This document shows positions 1-6,706 of a stretch of 6,758 nt of DNA, piece after piece. This stretch comes from Desulfobacterales bacterium HSG17 (GTDB lineage Bacteria > Desulfobacterota > Desulfobacteria > Desulfobacterales > Desulfococcaceae). A program made the translations under genes and the position numbers. The notes beneath the pieces were generated by a model. It was not told the origin of the DNA. It saw only the letters and a program-made list of their open reading frames with translations, and did no database searches. Position 1 is the first letter of the stretch. Each line of letters begins with the position of its first letter. The DNA lies in NCBI GenBank assembly GCA_030377945.1, contig JAUCGD010000176.1:1-6758 (forward strand). The letters run 5' to 3'.

Positions 1-37
1 TCTGACTGATGCTTAAAAACTTGATAACTTGAAATAT

Positions 38-44
38 GGTGGAG
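38..44 (+). promoter_or_regulatory. Ribosome binding site of the histidine kinase
   Basis: GGTGGAG lies seven bases before the GTG codon at 52 and supports this non-ATG start over the next in-frame ATG inside the first membrane segment. Only 51 bases precede the gene, and no convincing promoter is visible in them, so the operon promoter may lie upstream of the window. Confidence 0.65.
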
Positions 45-51
45 CAAAACA

Positions 52-2310
52 GTGCTGAACAGATTTAAAAAATTCATATTGAAAAGCATTGAAAAATTGA
101 TTGTCTTGGCATTTCTGGGATCTATGATCGTTGCAGGCATGGGATATCTGGCTTGGGAAAATCAGAACAATTTTGAAAAGACTATTGTCAGTCAGACACA
201 ACAACAACTATTATCAACAGCAAAATCAATTGCAATCAGCATAGAAAATTTTTTCACAATGCAGCAGGGAATTCTAAAATCTCTTGCAAGTGATCCCATA
301 TTATCACAATTAACGCCTGACAAGAATTTTTCCCAGTTGGAAATGAGATATAAGGAATTAAGGGGAAATATTGGCGGATTCTACCTGATTTCACCAAAAG
401 GGATTGTGACACATCGATATCCCCATAAAGATAGAGTTGGGAATAACTTTGCAGATAAACCGGGTATCTCTACAGCATTGAGAACCCGGAAACCTCATAT
501 AAGCAAATTATTTACAAGTAATTCAGGCAAACCTTGTATATCTGTATTAGAACCCATCATTCTGGATGGAAAATTTATAGGTCTTGTCAGGGCTTTGACG
601 TATATTAAGACAATCCAGAATTTATATATAAACCAAATCAAGATCGGGGAAAAAGGTTTTACAAAGGTTATAGATAAAAAAGGCGTGGTGATAATGCATT
701 CTCAGTCCAAGCATCTTGGTGAAAATATTATTACTTCAAGAAAAGAAAGGCTACTCCCAAATATTGAAACTACATTAAAAAATCTTGCAGAAAAAATGAC
801 TAATGGAGAAGAGGGTGTTGATATATATCAATCTGCCTGGTGGATTCAAAAAGAATGGAAAACAGGAAAAGAACTTATTGCTTATGCACCTGTTCATATT
901 GGCGATGAGTTGTGGTCAATCAGTGTTTCTTTAGATTATTCTGAAATTGCAGCACCCATTAAAGCGCACTCAAAAAACACCTTTAGTCTTGTAGGGTTTA
1001 TGATTCTTTTAATTAGTACAGGAGGGTTTATTCTTCATAATGTACAAAGAAAAAAGATATTATCAGAAGAGAAGGTAAAGCATTTTGAAACAATCAGCAA
1101 ATCAGCAGCAGCTTTAGAAAAAAGTGAAAAAAAGTACCGTTTTTTAGCAGAATCAATGAAAGATGTAATTATTCAAATCTCTCCAGAAGCTCAATTAGTA
1201 TATATCAGCCCAAGTATTAAAGAGTTTGGTGGGTATGATGCCGCAAATGAAACCGGGAATCATATAGCAGAATACTTTGAGAGAGAATCAGATCTTATAC
1301 GTGCTTTTGAACTACTTGAGAAAGTTCTTAAAACCCACCAGAGTGGAAATTTTGAATTTTTATTTAAACCCAAAAACCAAAAACCCTTCCCTGTTGAACT
1401 TAGCTATTCTCCAATAATAAAAGACAATACCGTAATAACAATTCAATTTGTATTACGTGACATTAGTGAACGTAAACAGGCTGAAAAGGCAAAAACAAAA
1501 CTTGAAAATCAACTCCAGCAGGCTCAAAAAATGGAAGCTATAGGTACTCTTGCTGGAGGTGTTGCCCATGATCTGAACAATGTATTGAGCGCGGTTGTGG
1601 CCTACCCTGATTTAATATTGATGGATCTTCCCGAGAACAGTCCTTTAAAAAAACCTATTGTAAGTATTCAGGAATCAGGATTCAAGGCGGCTGCAATTGT
1701 GCAGGATTTATTGACTCTGGCAAGACGAGGGGTTGTTGTTGCAGATGTTATGAATTTAAACCAGCTTGTTGATAGTTATATTAACTCCCCGGAACATGCA
1801 AAATTAAAATCCTTTAATCCCTATGCAGTAATTAAAAGTAATCTTGACGCGGATGTATTAAATATCATGGGCTCAACAGTACATCTGTTCAAAACTATCA
1901 TGAACCTTGTTAACAACGCAGCAGAGGCAATGCCTGATGGCGGAAATATAACCATCTCAACACAAAATCAATACATTGATAAACCTGTAAATGGCTATAA
2001 TACAATAAATGAAGGAGATTATGCTGTTCTTAAAATATCAGACACCGGGACTGGTATCGCCTCAAAGGATATTAAGAGAATTTTTGAACCGTTTTATACA
2101 AAAAAAGTTATGGGAAGAAGTGGGACCGGGTTGGGTATGGCCGTTGTATGGGGCACAGTAAAAGACCATCATGGATATATTGATGTTCAAAGCATCCTGA
2201 ACAAAGGAACAACATTTATACTCTATTTCCCAGTGACCAGAGAGGAGGCAGGTGTACTAAAAACTGCCCTGCCAGGGAAAAATACATGGGTACAAGAGAA
2301 TCAATCCTGA
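52..2310 (+). CDS. Membrane sensor histidine kinase (dCache-like sensor, PAS, HisKA, HATPase)
   Basis: Inner-membrane sensor kinase of 752 residues that should autophosphorylate on histidine and pass the phosphate to a receiver, most simply the one encoded next. Visible layout: basic N-terminus, membrane segment about 16-35, extracytoplasmic double-Cache-like sensor about 40-300 (FYLISPKGIV and later GFTKVIDKKGVVIMH strands), second membrane segment about 310-329, PAS about 362-475 ending in RDISERKQAE, a short coiled coil, then HisKA with the phospho-acceptor H506 in GGVAHDLNN. The ATPase domain has the N box NLVNNAAEA (N622), G1 box DTGTG (664-668), F box FEPFY (678-682) and G2 box GTGLG (691-695), so it looks catalytically intact. 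The start is GTG; the frame is closed by TAA at 25-27 with no other start codon between, and GGTGGAG at 38-44 sits at good spacing. The ligand cannot be read from the sequence; Cache sensors usually bind small metabolites. The C-terminus looks like an out-of-frame remnant of a hybrid-kinase linker (see junction). Confidence 0.95.
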   Translation: MLNRFKKFILKSIEKLIVLAFLGSMIVAGMGYLAWENQNNFEKTIVSQTQQQLLSTAKSIAISIENFFTMQQGILKSLASDPILSQLTPDKNFSQLEMRYKELRGNIGGFYLISPKGIVTHRYPHKDRVGNNFADKPGISTALRTRKPHISKLFTSNSGKPCISVLEPIILDGKFIGLVRALTYIKTIQNLYINQIKIGEKGFTKVIDKKGVVIMHSQSKHLGENIITSRKERLLPNIETTLKNLAEKMTNGEEGVDIYQSAWWIQKEWKTGKELIAYAPVHIGDELWSISVSLDYSEIAAPIKAHSKNTFSLVGFMILLISTGGFILHNVQRKKILSEEKVKHFETISKSAAALEKSEKKYRFLAESMKDVIIQISPEAQLVYISPSIKEFGGYDAANETGNHIAEYFERESDLIRAFELLEKVLKTHQSGNFEFLFKPKNQKPFPVELSYSPIIKDNTVITIQFVLRDISERKQAEKAKTKLENQLQQAQKMEAIGTLAGGVAHDLNNVLSAVVAYPDLILMDLPENSPLKKPIVSIQESGFKAAAIVQDLLTLARRGVVVADVMNLNQLVDSYINSPEHAKLKSFNPYAVIKSNLDADVLNIMGSTVHLFKTIMNLVNNAAEAMPDGGNITISTQNQYIDKPVNGYNTINEGDYAVLKISDTGTGIASKDIKRIFEPFYTKKVMGRSGTGLGMAVVWGTVKDHHGYIDVQSILNKGTTFILYFPVTREEAGVLKTALPGKNTWVQENQS
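2275..2310 (+). other. Kinase/receiver overlap: apparent one-base frameshift in a hybrid kinase
   Basis: The kinase reads GGG AAA AAT ACA TGG and ends at TGA 2308-2310 after the tail NTWVQENQS. The receiver frame, one base back, reads TAC ATG GGT ACA AGA GAA, giving YMGTRESILIVDD. That is the usual linker and first strand of a receiver fused to a kinase. The receiver frame has no stop codon from about 2223 to 2286. Adding one A to the A5 run at 2278-2282 would join both into one protein of about 876 residues reading GKKYMGTRESILIVDD. I infer a recent mutation or a sequencing error. A programmed -1 shift is less likely because the in-frame codons GGG AAA AAT do not make a canonical slippery heptamer. 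Confidence 0.7.
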
Positions 2311-2657
2311 TTGTGGATGATGTAGAAGCACAACGTAATGTTGCAACAGACCTGTTAAAAAAACTGAATTATTCTGTTACATCTGTGGCAAGTGGCGAGC
2401 AGGCTGTTGACTATATGAAACAAAATTCAGCAAATCTTGTAATCTTAGATATGATAATGGATCCTGGCATTGATGGATGCGAGGCATACAAACAAATCCT
2501 TGAGTTTCATCCTGAACAAAGGGCAATTATTACAAGCGGGTTCTCTGAGACTGACAGAGTTAAAGAAGCTCAAAAACTTGGTGCAGGAGAATATTTAAAA
2601 AAACCTTATACTTTTGAAAATATTGGATTGGCAGTACAAAAAGAATTGAGAAGGTAA
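2286..2657 (+). CDS. Single-domain response regulator receiver (CheY-like)
   Basis: A stand-alone receiver domain of 123 residues, cytoplasmic, expected to accept phosphate from the upstream kinase. The acidic pair is D11/D12, the phospho-acceptor is D55 in LVILDMIMDPG, the switch hydroxyl is probably S84 in IITSGF, and the conserved lysine is K106 in KKPY, so all key residues are present. No DNA-binding, enzymatic or other output domain follows. The protein therefore acts by protein contact, as a phosphate sink or relay, or is the detached C-terminal domain of a hybrid kinase. The ATG overlaps the kinase end by 25 bases in another frame and has AGGGA at 2274-2278 seven bases upstream, so separate translation is plausible. 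The phrase SGFSETDRVKEAQKLGAG matches, from memory, the receivers of Desulfobacterales hybrid kinases. The stop codon directly abuts the helicase start. Confidence 0.93.
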   Translation: MGTRESILIVDDVEAQRNVATDLLKKLNYSVTSVASGEQAVDYMKQNSANLVILDMIMDPGIDGCEAYKQILEFHPEQRAIITSGFSETDRVKEAQKLGAGEYLKKPYTFENIGLAVQKELRR

Positions 2658-4775
2658 ATGAAAAATAGAGATTATCCTTCAAAAAAACCTTATAAACATT
2701 CAGGGAAAAGACCTGGCATAAAAAGAATGAAACCAGGTTCTGATAAATCTTTAAGGCGTGTTTTTAAAAAGATCGGGGTGCCTGAAAAAACCAGATTTAA
2801 ACCTGATGAATTTCAGCTTCAGGCAATCAAAGCAATAGAACAATCAGATTGTCTTGTTACTGCTCCTACAGGTGCAGGAAAAACATGGATTGCCCAGCAG
2901 GTTGCACAAAAAGTGATGCAAAAAAAAGGCAGGGTGTGGTATGCAACACCTTTAAAAGCCTTGACAAATTCCATCCATGCCCAATTCTCCAAACTGTTTA
3001 AAGAAGAAAATGTCGGAATTCTCACAGGTGATATAAAAGAGAACCCGGATGCATCAATTGTCATAGGCACCACGGAAATTTTGAGAAATCAGCTCTATGA
3101 TGCCATGCATACCGGTGAAGATTTAAAGTGTGATTTAATCATCCTTGATGAAGCCCATTTTCTCGGAGATGAGCAGCGTGGTGTGGTGTGGGAAGAGATC
3201 ATGATCTATCTGCCTGTCAGGATTCCTCTGCTTTTGCTTTCTGCCACCATAGGCAATCCCTGGCAAATTGCAAAATGGTTTGAATCAATCCGGGGGCAAA
3301 AATGCCATGTTGTAGAAAATCATGTTAGACCTGTACCTCTTTTTCCTCTTTTTCTACATCCATCCGGGACTCTTTTCCCTTTGATGCAACCATTGGAATC
3401 TGAAGACAAACAACATCTTCATAAAAAAGTTTTTAAATTTGAAAAAGCTGAAAAAAAACCAAGAATGGCACCCTATGGCAAACTGCCACCATTTGCAGAG
3501 ATCCTGGAAATCCTTGATAAATATAATTTACTGCCGGCAATCTTTTTTTTAAAATCACGAAAAGAGTGTGACCAGGCTATTAAACTCTGTAATTCAAACT
3601 TACTGTCACGAACTCCTGCAAAGAGAAAAAACCTGATGCATACAATCAATAATCTTGTATCAGGCAATCATCATCTTAAGCATCACAGCCAAAGGCAGTA
3701 TCTTGAACAAACTGGATGCGCATCCCATCACAGCGGACACCTCCCTGCATGGAAAATAGTAGTTGAAACCCTTATGTCCCAAGGTCTTCTCCATGCAATG
3801 TTTGCCACATCCACAGTGGCGGCAGGGGTGAATTTTCCTGCCCGTTCAGTAGTTGTTTTAAATTCTGACCGTTTTAACGGAGTTGAATTCATCTCATTGA
3901 GTCCCAGTGAATTCCAACAGATGACAGGCAGGGCAGGAAGAAGAGGAATGGATAAAATCGGTTTTGCAATCATGCTGCCCGGCAAATTCATGGATCTTAA
4001 ATACGTTGGAAACTTGATAAATTCTCCTGCGCTGGATATTGAAAGCCAGATCACCATCAATTTTTCCATGGTATTAAATCTTTTATTGTCCCATACTCCT
4101 GACCAGATAAAAATGCTTCTTGAAAAATCATTTGCCTCTTATCTGATCATGTCGGGAAAAAAAAGAGGAAAAAAAGCAAAAAAACGATTTGGTGCAGGAC
4201 TTGAGTTTTTGTGGAATGATTTTCTGGATCACATGGATTTTTTGATACAGGAACAATTTGTTACAAAAAGCGGAACACTGACACAAGATGGCATGTGGGC
4301 ATCAAAACTGCGAATCGACTCCCCTCTTCTTGTTGCACAAAGTATCAGGAAAAATCTTTTACCGCAAAAAGATCCGGCTTTGCTGACTGCGATTATTGGC
4401 TCTTTTGTAAATGAAAAAGAGTTTAAAGATGATATTTTATATTCCAAAGCCCTGCCAAAACATCTCAAGGAATCTTTTCTTGCTGCAAGACAGGGATTAA
4501 AACCCTTTGCCATTGAAATGTTGAAAAAAGGTTTTCATGCCCCCAATCTTTATATTCAGCCAAGTCTTCTACTTTATTCCTGGGCCCATGATGAACCCTG
4601 GGAAAATATCGTAACTAATCCTGATTATGGTCCTGGTGATTTTGCCAGACTGACTTTGAGAACAGCTGATAATCTAAGACAGATATCAAAATTAGAGGAT
4701 AGTTTCCCTGCAATTGCCAAAACTGCAAAAGAGGCTATCGCACTTATATTAAAAGAACCTGTTGTAACATCGTAA
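2658..4775 (+). CDS. Ski2-like DExH-box superfamily 2 helicase
   Basis: ATP-dependent helicase of 705 residues, probably acting on RNA; the substrate is inferred from the family, not shown. Motifs in order: aromatic/Q-like entry FKPDEFQLQAI (47-57), Walker A APTGAGKT (69-76), Ia TPLKAL (97-102), Ib GTTEILRNQL (137-146), DEAH (164-167), SAT (195-197), motif IV region FFLKSRKECD near 295-305, HHSGHLP near 356-362, motif V ATSTVAAGVNFPAR (383-396) and motif VI QMTGRAGRRG (421-430). The HHSGHLP and AAGVNFPAR forms point to the Ski2/Mtr4/Brr2 group. After the helicase core, the stretch ITINFSMVLNLLL and a DSHCT-like helical region (about 515-600: G-LTQDGMWASKL, then LLPQKDPALLTAIIGSFV) support this. 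A short lysine-rich stretch near 500-510 stands where Mtr4 carries its arch. The first 38 residues are very basic, fitting nucleic acid binding. GAGAAGG (2648-2654) precedes the ATG, which touches the receiver stop, so translational coupling is likely. Confidence 0.92.
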   Translation: MKNRDYPSKKPYKHSGKRPGIKRMKPGSDKSLRRVFKKIGVPEKTRFKPDEFQLQAIKAIEQSDCLVTAPTGAGKTWIAQQVAQKVMQKKGRVWYATPLKALTNSIHAQFSKLFKEENVGILTGDIKENPDASIVIGTTEILRNQLYDAMHTGEDLKCDLIILDEAHFLGDEQRGVVWEEIMIYLPVRIPLLLLSATIGNPWQIAKWFESIRGQKCHVVENHVRPVPLFPLFLHPSGTLFPLMQPLESEDKQHLHKKVFKFEKAEKKPRMAPYGKLPPFAEILEILDKYNLLPAIFFLKSRKECDQAIKLCNSNLLSRTPAKRKNLMHTINNLVSGNHHLKHHSQRQYLEQTGCASHHSGHLPAWKIVVETLMSQGLLHAMFATSTVAAGVNFPARSVVVLNSDRFNGVEFISLSPSEFQQMTGRAGRRGMDKIGFAIMLPGKFMDLKYVGNLINSPALDIESQITINFSMVLNLLLSHTPDQIKMLLEKSFASYLIMSGKKRGKKAKKRFGAGLEFLWNDFLDHMDFLIQEQFVTKSGTLTQDGMWASKLRIDSPLLVAQSIRKNLLPQKDPALLTAIIGSFVNEKEFKDDILYSKALPKHLKESFLAARQGLKPFAIEMLKKGFHAPNLYIQPSLLLYSWAHDEPWENIVTNPDYGPGDFARLTLRTADNLRQISKLEDSFPAIAKTAKEAIALILKEPVVTS

Positions 4776-4788
4776 AAAGGAGAAAATA

Positions 4789-5166
4789 ATGAAACAAATT
4801 TATGCAAAAAAAGCCCCAGATGCCCTTGGACCATACTGCCATGCCATTGTTCACAATAAAATGGCTTTCTGTTCCGGGCAGATCCCGCTTGATCCTGATA
4901 CAATGGAAATTGTCGGAACAACCATTCAAGAGCAGACAGCAAGGGTTATGGAAAATATCAAAATTGTATTATCAGAAATTGGCACAAGCCTGGATAAAAT
5001 TATAAAAACCACTATTTTTTTAAATAGCATGGATGATTTCATGGGTATGAATAAAGTATATGAAAAAAAACTTAATGGCCATAAACCAGCCAGATCAACA
5101 TTCGAAGTTGGGGGACTTCCCAAAAATGCCCTTGTTGAAATAGAGTGTATTGCTGCAATTGATTAA
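4789..5166 (+). CDS. ridA: RidA family enamine/imine deaminase (YjgF/UK114)
   Basis: A 125-residue cytoplasmic protein of the Rid family, normally a homotrimer, which hydrolyses reactive enamines and imines such as 2-aminoacrylate released by PLP enzymes, giving keto acids and ammonia. The family signature is clear: GPYCHAI (14-20), SGQIPLDP (29-36), a QT-rich helix start (EQTARVMENIK), and PARSTFEVGGLPKNALVEIE (100-119). R102 matches the substrate-carboxylate arginine of active RidA proteins and E117 the conserved glutamate near the C-terminus, so activity is expected. Differences from the E. coli protein are GPYCHA for GPYSQA and PARST for PARSC, both modest. The length is normal for the family. 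AGGAG at 4778-4782 gives a strong ribosome binding site, and the gap after the helicase is only 13 bases, so it is probably in the same transcript. The partner PLP enzyme is not in the window. Confidence 0.95.
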   Translation: MKQIYAKKAPDALGPYCHAIVHNKMAFCSGQIPLDPDTMEIVGTTIQEQTARVMENIKIVLSEIGTSLDKIIKTTIFLNSMDDFMGMNKVYEKKLNGHKPARSTFEVGGLPKNALVEIECIAAID

Positions 5167-5171
5167 AATTA

Positions 5172-6428
5172 ATGAACTTTCAAAATAAAGATATTTCAAT
5201 TGAGTTAAATGTACATGGAGACAATGAATATACCAAGGTAAGTTATCCTGTAAAATACGGTCTTTTTTCAAGGCTTGAAACCAATGATTATGTTTTTGAA
5301 TTTAATCAGAACCATGAAATAAGGCATGCTAAATCCAGGACAAACAACTGGAGGCATCCATCAGAATGGCTCAAACGAACAATTGGAAATGACTGGATTT
5401 ATTATTCCACTGGAGGTTATGCAGGAGTTTTTGAGGCTATTGGAGAGTATTATCTTCCCAATTTGATGTACCAGACAAATTCTCTTCTTGGAGGGCTTCC
5501 TTTTAAAGATGAGAGTATTGATCATATTGTCAAAAACTGGCATGAAATTTTAATGTCAGAAATACCAGCTAACTTGCCTGATCATTTTATGCCATGGTTA
5601 AAGGCAGTACAGGATCATACTCCTGACAGACTGGAGAAAAAAGCAGAAAAATTATTTAATATAACAGGTTCAAGGGTCAGCGTGATGCCTCCCGATGCCA
5701 GGCATGTTGACTATAATATTATTCCAGTAAATATCTCTGACGGCTGCCTGTATAAATGCAGGTTCTGCAAAATAAAAAACCACAAAAAATTTAATAACAG
5801 GCCAATTGAGGATATTGACAGGCAGTTCAGACAGATCAAGCAGCTTTACAATAATGATATTGTTAATTTTAATGCCTTATTTCTTGGAGAGCATGATGCT
5901 TTAAATGCTTCTTGTGATCTTATACTTGAAACAGTGCAGAAAGCTTATCATACATTTAATTTTAAAAACTCTTATATGTCAGATAATTATCTGTTTATTT
6001 TTGGAAGTGCTGACTCTTTTTTAAATAAAGATGCAGCATTTTTTAAAAGGCTTAACCAGCTTGACTTTCAAACCTTTATCAATATCGGGCTTGAATCCTT
6101 TGACCAGAAAGTTCTGGATATGATTGGAAAACCAATATCAGAAAAAAAAGTTGGCAGAGCCTTTAAAAAAATACAGAGTATCAACAATGCTTACAACAAT
6201 ATAGAAATCACATGCAATTTTGTTATGGATGAAAATCTCCCAGACTCTCACCATAATTCATTAATGACGCTTATACGAAACAGTGTAAACAGAACAAATC
6301 CCAAGGGAAGTATTTATCTATCTCCTTTAAAATTTGGTTCTCCTTCAAGAGAGGTTCTTTACGATTTTTATAAACTAAAAGCTCTTAGTCGCTTCCCCAC
6401 ATTTTTATATATAATTCAAAGATTATAG
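5172..6428 (+). CDS. Radical SAM protein of unassigned function with long N-terminal region
   Basis: A 418-residue protein whose second half is a radical SAM core: DGCLYKCRFCK carries the CxxxCxxC iron-sulfur ligands C192, C196 and C199. FLGEHDALN (237-245) is the SAM-binding GE-type motif, and INIGLESFDQKVLDMIGKP (from about 304) matches the later strand of MiaB/Elp3/HemN-like cores. It should reductively cleave S-adenosylmethionine; the substrate is unknown. Residues 1-185 precede the cluster and match no domain I recognise. They include a YYSTGGYAGVFEAIGEYY stretch and aromatic-rich segments. I see no C-terminal SPASM or TRAM domain and no extra Cys cluster, since the other Cys residues are scattered. 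The end at LYIIQRL follows SPLKFGSPSREVLYDFY and looks natural, though I cannot rule out truncation. The ATG lies five bases after the ridA stop and has no visible Shine-Dalgarno sequence, so translation probably depends on coupling with ridA. Confidence 0.88.
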   Translation: MNFQNKDISIELNVHGDNEYTKVSYPVKYGLFSRLETNDYVFEFNQNHEIRHAKSRTNNWRHPSEWLKRTIGNDWIYYSTGGYAGVFEAIGEYYLPNLMYQTNSLLGGLPFKDESIDHIVKNWHEILMSEIPANLPDHFMPWLKAVQDHTPDRLEKKAEKLFNITGSRVSVMPPDARHVDYNIIPVNISDGCLYKCRFCKIKNHKKFNNRPIEDIDRQFRQIKQLYNNDIVNFNALFLGEHDALNASCDLILETVQKAYHTFNFKNSYMSDNYLFIFGSADSFLNKDAAFFKRLNQLDFQTFINIGLESFDQKVLDMIGKPISEKKVGRAFKKIQSINNAYNNIEITCNFVMDENLPDSHHNSLMTLIRNSVNRTNPKGSIYLSPLKFGSPSREVLYDFYKLKALSRFPTFLYIIQRL

Positions 6429-6447
6429 CCAATATTATTTTTCATAC

Positions 6448-6477
6448 TTGACAAAAAGCATCTGCCTATCCTAAATT
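6448..6477 (+). promoter_or_regulatory. Putative sigma70-type promoter of the small protein gene
   Basis: A perfect -35 box TTGACA (6448-6453) is followed after 18 bases by TAAATT (6472-6477), which matches four of six positions of TATAAT. It sits in the only sizeable gap of the window and points at the small gene at 6542, which would have a leader of about 55-60 bases. The weak -10 box and AT-rich background keep this tentative. Confidence 0.45.
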
Positions 6478-6530
6478 TGAATATGAAATGCCCAATCAGT
6501 CAGCCGATGCATTGTCACTTAATTAAAAGT

Positions 6531-6536
6531 GGAGAG
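6531..6536 (+). promoter_or_regulatory. Ribosome binding site of the small Cys protein
   Basis: GGAGAG lies a few bases before the ATG at 6542 (GGAG-to-ATG spacing of seven) and is the main reason to accept this short frame as a gene. A five-base-pair inverted repeat (CACTT 6516-6520, AAGTG 6527-6531) touches its first base, but it is too weak to call a control element. Confidence 0.65.
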
Positions 6537-6541
6537 AGAAC

Positions 6542-6706
6542 ATGGCAAAAAAAGAAAAGATGCTTTGCAAATGGAAAAAAGATGATATAAGTAAAAAACT
6601 TGATGCCTTAAGTAATATCGTTAGAAATCCAAAATTCGTATGTAAAAAGTGCGGCAGGGTTGCGGATAAAAAAAAATGGCTGCATAAACCAGTTGCATTG
6701 AATTAA
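6542..6706 (+). CDS. Small basic protein with CxxC zinc-binding-like motif
   Basis: A 54-residue protein, below the usual length cut-off for gene calling. It starts MAKKEKMLCKW and ends KWLHKPVALN, with FVCKKCGRVAD in between. C34 and C37 form a zinc-knuckle-type CxxCG; C9 and H48 are the only other Cys/His residues, so a C9-C34-C37-H48 metal site is possible but inferred. About a third of its residues are lysine or arginine, which would suit nucleic acid or ribosome binding. It has a good ribosome binding site, its own likely promoter and a clean stop. I do not recognise a named family, though I have a general memory of similar short proteins (LCKWK, CKKCGRVA, KWL.KP) in deltaproteobacteria. 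Because it is separated by 113 bases from the operon before it, it is probably a separate transcription unit. Confidence 0.72.
   Translation: MAKKEKMLCKWKKDDISKKLDALSNIVRNPKFVCKKCGRVADKKKWLHKPVALN

Noticed and set aside
1..51. Possible end of an upstream gene or operon promoter at the left edge.
   Set aside because: Stop codons occur in more than one frame but no protein motif can be read, and no paired -35/-10 boxes stand out in this short stretch.
3543..3554. T8A4 tract in the helicase gene containing the heptamer T TTT TTA in the correct phase for -1 frameshifting.
   Set aside because: A -1 shift would hit a stop within about eight codons and truncate the helicase inside its motif IV region. 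The codons encode Phe-Phe-Leu-Lys as expected for this strand, no stem-loop downstream is evident, and such tracts arise by chance in AT-rich DNA.
2819..4513. Several reverse-strand open frames of 64-113 codons inside the helicase gene.
   Set aside because: They overlap a clearly coding gene, show no recognisable protein motifs, and have no convincing ribosome binding sites; they are antisense shadows.
4625..5123. Reverse-strand frames and a second forward frame across ridA.
   Set aside because: RidA motifs fix the real frame; the others show no family features and only mirror the codon pattern.
6458..6531. Short inverted repeats in the gap after the radical SAM gene (GCATC/GATGC, AATGC/GCATT, CACTT/AAGTG) considered as a terminator or leader control element.
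   Set aside because: Each is only five base pairs, with loops from 6 to over 40 bases and no following T run; they are not distinguishable from chance.
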